A stretch of 64,000 nucleotides of DNA from Pleomorphovibrio marinus. GTDB taxonomy: Bacteria; Bacteroidota; Bacteroidia; Cytophagales; Cyclobacteriaceae. The stretch covers positions 992,001 through 1,056,000 of the forward strand of contig NZ_QCXY01000001.1 in the NCBI RefSeq assembly GCF_003347495.1, written 5' to 3'. Both the position numbers and the translations under genes were made by a program. This document shows positions 60,604 to 64,000 of the stretch, piece by piece. The notes under the pieces are model-generated. The model did no database searches and was not told where the DNA came from. It was given only the letters and a program-made list of their open reading frames with translations. Position 1 is the first letter of the stretch. Each line of letters starts with the position of its first letter.

Positions 60604-61542
60604 TTATGGCAAGCGCTTCAGGTACCTGAAAAACTCACTATCCGAAGAGATAACCAGGTTGGTGTTTTCATCCAGGGACTTCTCAAAGGCTTCCATGGTC
60701 CTTAGAAACTTATACAGATCTATCGATTGCCTGTTTTGATTATAGGCAGTGGCATATATTTCAGTAGCCTCAGCATCCGCTCTACCTTTAATCTCTTCGG
60801 CCTCCTGGAAGGCCTCAGATTGAATTTTTGCCAAATCCCTTTCTTTGTTTCCTTCAATGATTCTAGCTTCTCCTTGTCCTTCGGATCGGAACTGGTCTGC
60901 AATTCGGTTTCGCTCACTGATCATCCTGTCGTAAACCCTGTCCCTAACTTCATCCACATAGTTCATACGCTTAAACCTGAAGTCAAGGATTCTGACCCCC
61001 AAATCCGCACAACGCATATTGGCCTTTTCCAAAATGATCTTTTCTATGGCAGCACGACCTACATTTATATCTTCTAAAATCTCAATCTCCTCCATAAAAT
61101 CCTCCGTTACCTCTGGATCCCTATTGCTGGACCTGACTACATCAAGTAGTTCGTTACTGGCAATGGCATTTCTGGTTTCCCCGTCCAATATATCGTCTAG
61201 CCTGGACTGGGCAGACCTCTCATCCCTCAGTCTAATGAAAAACTGTAGGGGGTTAGTAATCTGCCATCTGGCATAGGTGTCAACGAATATAAACTTTTTG
61301 TCTTTTGTGGGTACTTGGTTTTTGTCCCCATCCCATTCCAGGTATCTTTTGTCGAAAAACTGTACCTTCTGTATGATGGGTATCTTCATATTGATACCCG
61401 GCTGGGTCCTAGGTTCACCTACTGGTTTACCAAACTGCGTAACGATGGCCTGTTGTGTCTCATCCAAGACGAAAATCGCGTTGTTAATTATCAAGAGCAA
61501 TATGACCCCAATAACTATATATCCTATTTTGTTTTTATTCAT
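60604..61542 (-). CDS. hflC: FtsH protease modulator HflC
   Basis: A 312-residue membrane-anchored SPFH/band-7 protein that forms a large cage with HflK around the AAA protease FtsH. It has one N-terminal helix (about 4-22, IGYIVIGVILLLIINNAIFV), then the periplasmic band-7 domain (ETQQAIVTQFGKPVGEPRTQ) and a long helix rich in Ala/Glu/Arg. Its start codon ATGAAT is at the edge of three tandem repeat units; hflK lies just beyond. Without the repeats the two genes would overlap by 4 bases (ATGA). Confidence 0.93.
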   Translation of the reverse strand: MNKNKIGYIVIGVILLLIINNAIFVLDETQQAIVTQFGKPVGEPRTQPGINMKIPIIQKVQFFDKRYLEWDGDKNQVPTKDKKFIFVDTYARWQITNPLQFFIRLRDERSAQSRLDDILDGETRNAIASNELLDVVRSSNRDPEVTEDFMEEIEILEDINVGRAAIEKIILEKANMRCADLGVRILDFRFKRMNYVDEVRDRVYDRMISERNRIADQFRSEGQGEARIIEGNKERDLAKIQSEAFQEAEEIKGRADAEATEIYATAYNQNRQSIDLYKFLRTMEAFEKSLDENTNLVISSDSEFFRYLKRLP

Positions 61543-61629
61543 CTGTTTATAATTTCTTCTAAGCGGTCAGATGGAATGCCCAGAATAATCATCCCCCTGT
61601 GTGAGAATTCTTTCTCATGGGCATTTCAT
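61543..61629 (-). repeat. TTCAT-bounded repeat unit D3
   Basis: An 87-base short unit directly before hflC. It lacks the GC-rich block and the CCTGAC/GTCAGG hairpin. The end hairpin is TGAGAA-TTCT-TTCTCA (61602-61617). It is bounded by ATTCAT (hflC start) and TTTCAT. Confidence 0.85.
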
Positions 61630-61719
61630 ATGATTATAATTTGTTTTTTAAAGGCCATATGGAATCTCGCAGTCTATAATCATCCCAGTGTGTGACGTGC
61701 TCGTCATGCTCGATTTCAT
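61630..61719 (-). repeat. TTCAT-bounded repeat unit D2
   Basis: A 90-base short unit, head-to-tail with D3 and D1. The end hairpin is TGACG-TGCT-CGTCA (61693-61706), identical to unit B1. Bounded by TTTCAT on both sides. Confidence 0.85.
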
Positions 61720-61916
61720 GTGTTTATAATTGTCTTTTCAATGGCTATAACTTGCCCCGTACTGCAGGTAAGGGTAGCCTGCCCCTGCCTGCCCCGTCCC
61801 GATAGCTTTCGGGATCAGGGAACTTGATTCGGGAGAATCCCGCATGATTGATAATCATCCCCCCCGTGTGAGGTTCTCCTCATGCCTGACTGCCGTCAGG
61901 ACAGGCTCGATTTCAT
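61720..61916 (-). repeat. TTCAT-bounded repeat unit D1
   Basis: A 197-base long unit next to the hflK stop codon, which overlaps its TTTCAT border (TGA within ATGAAA). It has the GC-rich block CCCGATAGCTTTCGGGAT, the CCTGAC/GTCAGG hairpin and the end hairpin TGAGG-TTCT-CCTCA (61869-61882). Confidence 0.85.
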
Positions 61917-62890
61917 GGCTCGAGTTTTTTGGGTTCTCCTGTAAGATTCAGTAATGGTAAAACATTGCTGCCTTTTTCATCTGTAATTACCTTATTTCCT
62001 AATTTTGGCAATACCCTTTCCATGGTCTCCAAATAAATCCGCTGTTTTGTCACTTCTGGTGATTTTATATAGGATTCATAAACTGCACTGAATCGATTTG
62101 CTTCCCCTTTTGCCCGGTTGACGCGATTGAGGGCATAAGCTTCAGCAAGTTCTACAGTTTCCAAAGCTTCCCCTCTTGCTCTGGGGATGACTCGATTGTA
62201 TTCGGCCTCTGCCTGGTTGATTAGCGTTTCCCGTTCTTGCTGTGCCTCGTTTACGGCATTAAAGGAGGGTTTTACGGGTTCTGGTGGGTTTACGTCTTGC
62301 AGCACCACCTGGTCAATCCTGATTCCGTTTTCGTATTCATCACACATTTCCTGAAGAATGACCTCCACGCTACTGGCCACTTCCTGTCTTCCCACTGTTA
62401 GAACCTCGTTTACAGTACGGTCTCCCACGATTTTCCGCATGGCAGCCTCCGACATGTCCTTAAGGGTTTTTTCTGCATTCCTCACCCGAAAAAGGTAGTT
62501 GAAAGAATTCACAATCCTATACTGTACTACCCACTCTACATCGGTGAGGTTTAGGTCACCCGTAAGCATCATACTTTCATCCGAGTATGCCGTTTTGGAA
62601 TATTCTGATCTTTGGCCTGCGGTAGCCGTTCTGAACCCAAACTCCTGTTTGAGTTGCCTTTGGACTGGGATCTTGTACATGTTCTCCGCTAATGGAATGA
62701 TGAAGTTCAGTCCTGGTTGAACCGTCCTGTTATATTGACCAAGTTGGATGACCACACCTTCCTCCTCAGGCCCTACCGTTTTGATAGCCATGCCCAATGC
62801 TATAAGTAGGATCAGGCCTGCTATGATTTTGGTGAGGTACTTCTTGATCCAGTCCGGATTAATGTTGATCTCGAATTGCTCGTTTGCCAT
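61913..62890 (-). CDS. hflK: FtsH protease modulator HflK
   Basis: A 325-residue SPFH/band-7 protein, partner of HflC. An N-terminal membrane helix (about 15-40, YLTKIIAGLILLIALGMAIK) is followed by GPEEEGVVIQLGQYNRTVQPG and a long coiled helix with RARGEALETVELAEAYALNRV. The N-terminal soluble Gly-rich tail of enterobacterial HflK is missing, as is usual in Bacteroidota. Its TGA stop sits inside the border of the first repeat unit. Confidence 0.92.
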   Translation of the reverse strand: MANEQFEININPDWIKKYLTKIIAGLILLIALGMAIKTVGPEEEGVVIQLGQYNRTVQPGLNFIIPLAENMYKIPVQRQLKQEFGFRTATAGQRSEYSKTAYSDESMMLTGDLNLTDVEWVVQYRIVNSFNYLFRVRNAEKTLKDMSEAAMRKIVGDRTVNEVLTVGRQEVASSVEVILQEMCDEYENGIRIDQVVLQDVNPPEPVKPSFNAVNEAQQERETLINQAEAEYNRVIPRARGEALETVELAEAYALNRVNRAKGEANRFSAVYESYIKSPEVTKQRIYLETMERVLPKLGNKVITDEKGSNVLPLLNLTGEPKKLEP

Positions 62891-63001
62891 TTATTTTATT
62901 TTTATTTAAACTTATATATCTGTAAAGTTACGGTAGGGATTCTCTATTCCTATCCAATTGTGTCAAAATTCGGCCTTGTATTTTTTAGGTGGGAAGTTTT
63001 T

Positions 63002-63613
63002 TCAGATGAACCAAAGAAAAGTGAAAAAAAGGATCAACCAAATAATGTCCATATATTTCCAATAAACAGTAAACAGTTCGATCTTCATCTTATCATAAGG
63101 ATTGGAAAGCAGAAACAGGGTTTTCACCTCGTCATTTTGGCATTTGAATACTTGTACAATCATAACCAAACCAAAAACCATGGCACCTGTCAAATGTAAT
63201 ATATGAATCCCACTTAGTACATAAAGAAAACTGCCAGATGCCAAACCGCGGAAGTTTATGCCCATTTCTGTAAGTTCTTTCCACCCGAAAAATTGAAGAC
63301 CGGTAAACCCCAGACCCAAGAGGAAAGTGGCTATGAGTGAGTTTCTTAATTCTTTTATTTCATCGGATTTATAATAGAAGGGGATCCTAGAGGCCGTAAA
63401 GGCACTTATCAGCAGCAAAGCCGAACTCAGAATAAAGGCCCTAGGCATTTTAAAGGAGCCAGAAACAGACAGGGAAGGTTGAGAAGAAAAAAATGCTGTG
63501 AGCAGGAACAGGAATATAAGGCCACTGCCAAACATTCCCAGATAAAGCAGGGTTTGGTAGGGATGCAGGTTTTCTATTTTGGTAAACCAATGTTCCTTTT
63601 CTTTGGATTCCAT
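63002..63613 (-). CDS. cytochrome c oxidase subunit III-like protein
   Basis: A 203-residue five-helix membrane protein of the heme-copper oxidase subunit III family. The ending is typical: GIHILHLTGAMVFGLVMIVQ, then ELFTVYWKYMDIIWLILFFT. It is not next to other oxidase subunits or assembly genes, so it may be an orphan subunit III or serve another role. The upstream region (63614-63844) holds no gene that I can support. Confidence 0.8.
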   Translation of the reverse strand: MESKEKEHWFTKIENLHPYQTLLYLGMFGSGLIFLFLLTAFFSSQPSLSVSGSFKMPRAFILSSALLLISAFTASRIPFYYKSDEIKELRNSLIATFLLGLGFTGLQFFGWKELTEMGINFRGLASGSFLYVLSGIHILHLTGAMVFGLVMIVQVFKCQNDEVKTLFLLSNPYDKMKIELFTVYWKYMDIIWLILFFTFLWFI

Positions 63614-63844
63614 ATTGCCCTTTCTTACTAAACAAAATACCTAAACGAAGGTTCGACAAATAGAAATCTATGCATTGCTTTTAACCAGAGACCATTTGGG
63701 TCAAATTTGATTTTAGTTAATTCCGGCAAGGGAAAGATTATACCTTCAACGAGTTTTAATGTGTAAGTAAAGAGACATTGGGTTCTTGGAAACCAAGATT
63801 TTCCTAAATTGCGCCTCATTTCGATTAAGACACCAATTTTATTT

Positions 63845-64000
63845 ATGTTGGATAGTAAAGCGTTTTTGTCACTTTACCAAAATGATGCCTTTGTAAGGGT
63901 GGTTAGTGAATCACTGACAACCGAGGCCAATCGTACATTTCAATGCAAAGGACTCTCGGGGAGTGCGGATATGGTGCTGATTTCCGCACTGAACAATCTG
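63845..64000 (+). CDS. mfd: transcription-repair coupling factor Mfd (partial, N-terminus)
   Basis: Open from the ATG at 63845 to the window end, 52 residues. It begins MLDSKAFLSLYQNDAFVRVV and includes CKGLSGSADMVLISALNNL, which matches the start of the Mfd UvrB-homology region (K/GLxGSxdavl.aAl). The gene runs out of the window, so helicase motifs are not seen. Bacteroidota Mfd starts with the same short segment, so this start fits. Confidence 0.7.
   Translation, partial: MLDSKAFLSLYQNDAFVRVVSESLTTEANRTFQCKGLSGSADMVLISALNNL

Noticed and set aside
61543-61916. CRISPR array between hflK and hflC
   Set aside because: Unit lengths (87, 90, 197) are not regular, there is no short constant repeat with spacers, and no cas gene is nearby.

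Overview
The window looks like chromosomal DNA of a Bacteroidota bacterium, most likely a Cytophagales/Cyclobacteriaceae-type marine or soil organism. This rests on gene content (TonB-dependent receptor with a carboxypeptidase-like N-terminal domain, 3-keto-disaccharide hydrolase (DUF1080), Tat-exported Gfo/Idh/MocA and TIM-barrel proteins, LytTR signalling, a DksA-like protein without its zinc cysteines, phosphosulfolactate synthase), on the near absence of Shine-Dalgarno sites, and on a promoter of the Bacteroidota TTTG-N19-TAnnTTTG type. I did not see rRNA, tRNA, CRISPR or prophage genes, or a complete transposase.

Layout. 0.1-8.2 kb: MaoC hydratase, RluB, ScpB, DksA-like protein, then carbohydrate/secreted proteins (DUF1080, Ldh-type dehydrogenase, DUF922-like metalloprotease, alpha-L-rhamnosidase-like GH78). 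8.3-11.4 kb: a thiamine salvage operon thiM-thiE-thiD-tenA behind a clear promoter and TPP riboswitch. 11.5-18.6 kb: sugar isomerase-like protein, a membrane-anchored EEP hydrolase, PIF1-like helicase and uvrA, with a decayed PA14-domain gene between the last two. 18.7-22.0 kb: SUMF1-like protein, exported oxidoreductase and exported isomerase, which look like a periplasmic sugar-processing set. 22-30 kb: Fur, a sodium:solute symporter, a NahK-like kinase, recG, an OmpA lipoprotein and RluE. 30-34 kb: MoxR ATPase and LytS/LytR-type signalling. 34-43.7 kb (minus strand): PIN-PhoH, PLP decarboxylase, aroE, DUF368 (PopT-type) transporter, phosphosulfolactate synthase, TPR protein, epimerase, CpsB-like phosphatase and rfbC. 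43.9-54.3 kb: hflX, an RNA m5C methyltransferase, mtgA, a CBS-plus-HEPN-like protein, a decayed ROK kinase, TonB receptor, Omp85 barrel, methyltransferase, TRIC channel and nagB. 54.3-64 kb: a 1234-residue PAS/GAF histidine kinase, a retropepsin-PDZ protein, a second Fur, an SRPBCC protein, hflC/hflK, an orphan cytochrome oxidase subunit III-like protein, and the start of mfd.

The most unusual feature is a family of short modular repeats. They sit between the genes of three minus-strand operons (DUF368-aroE, cpsB-epimerase, hflK-hflC). Two decayed copies lie elsewhere, at 4.9 and 13.6 kb. Every well-preserved unit is bounded by TTCAT (ATGAA on the other strand), and one boundary is the start codon of the next gene. 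Removing each array rebuilds a tight operon junction (ATGA overlap twice, a 2-base gap once). Near one end the units carry a small hairpin whose two arms change together between copies. This fits a non-autonomous single-strand-transposition element, of the IS200/IS605 or REP kind, that uses TTCAT as its target and therefore lands exactly in front of Met-Lys start codons. Target and structure are read from the sequence; the mechanism is inference.
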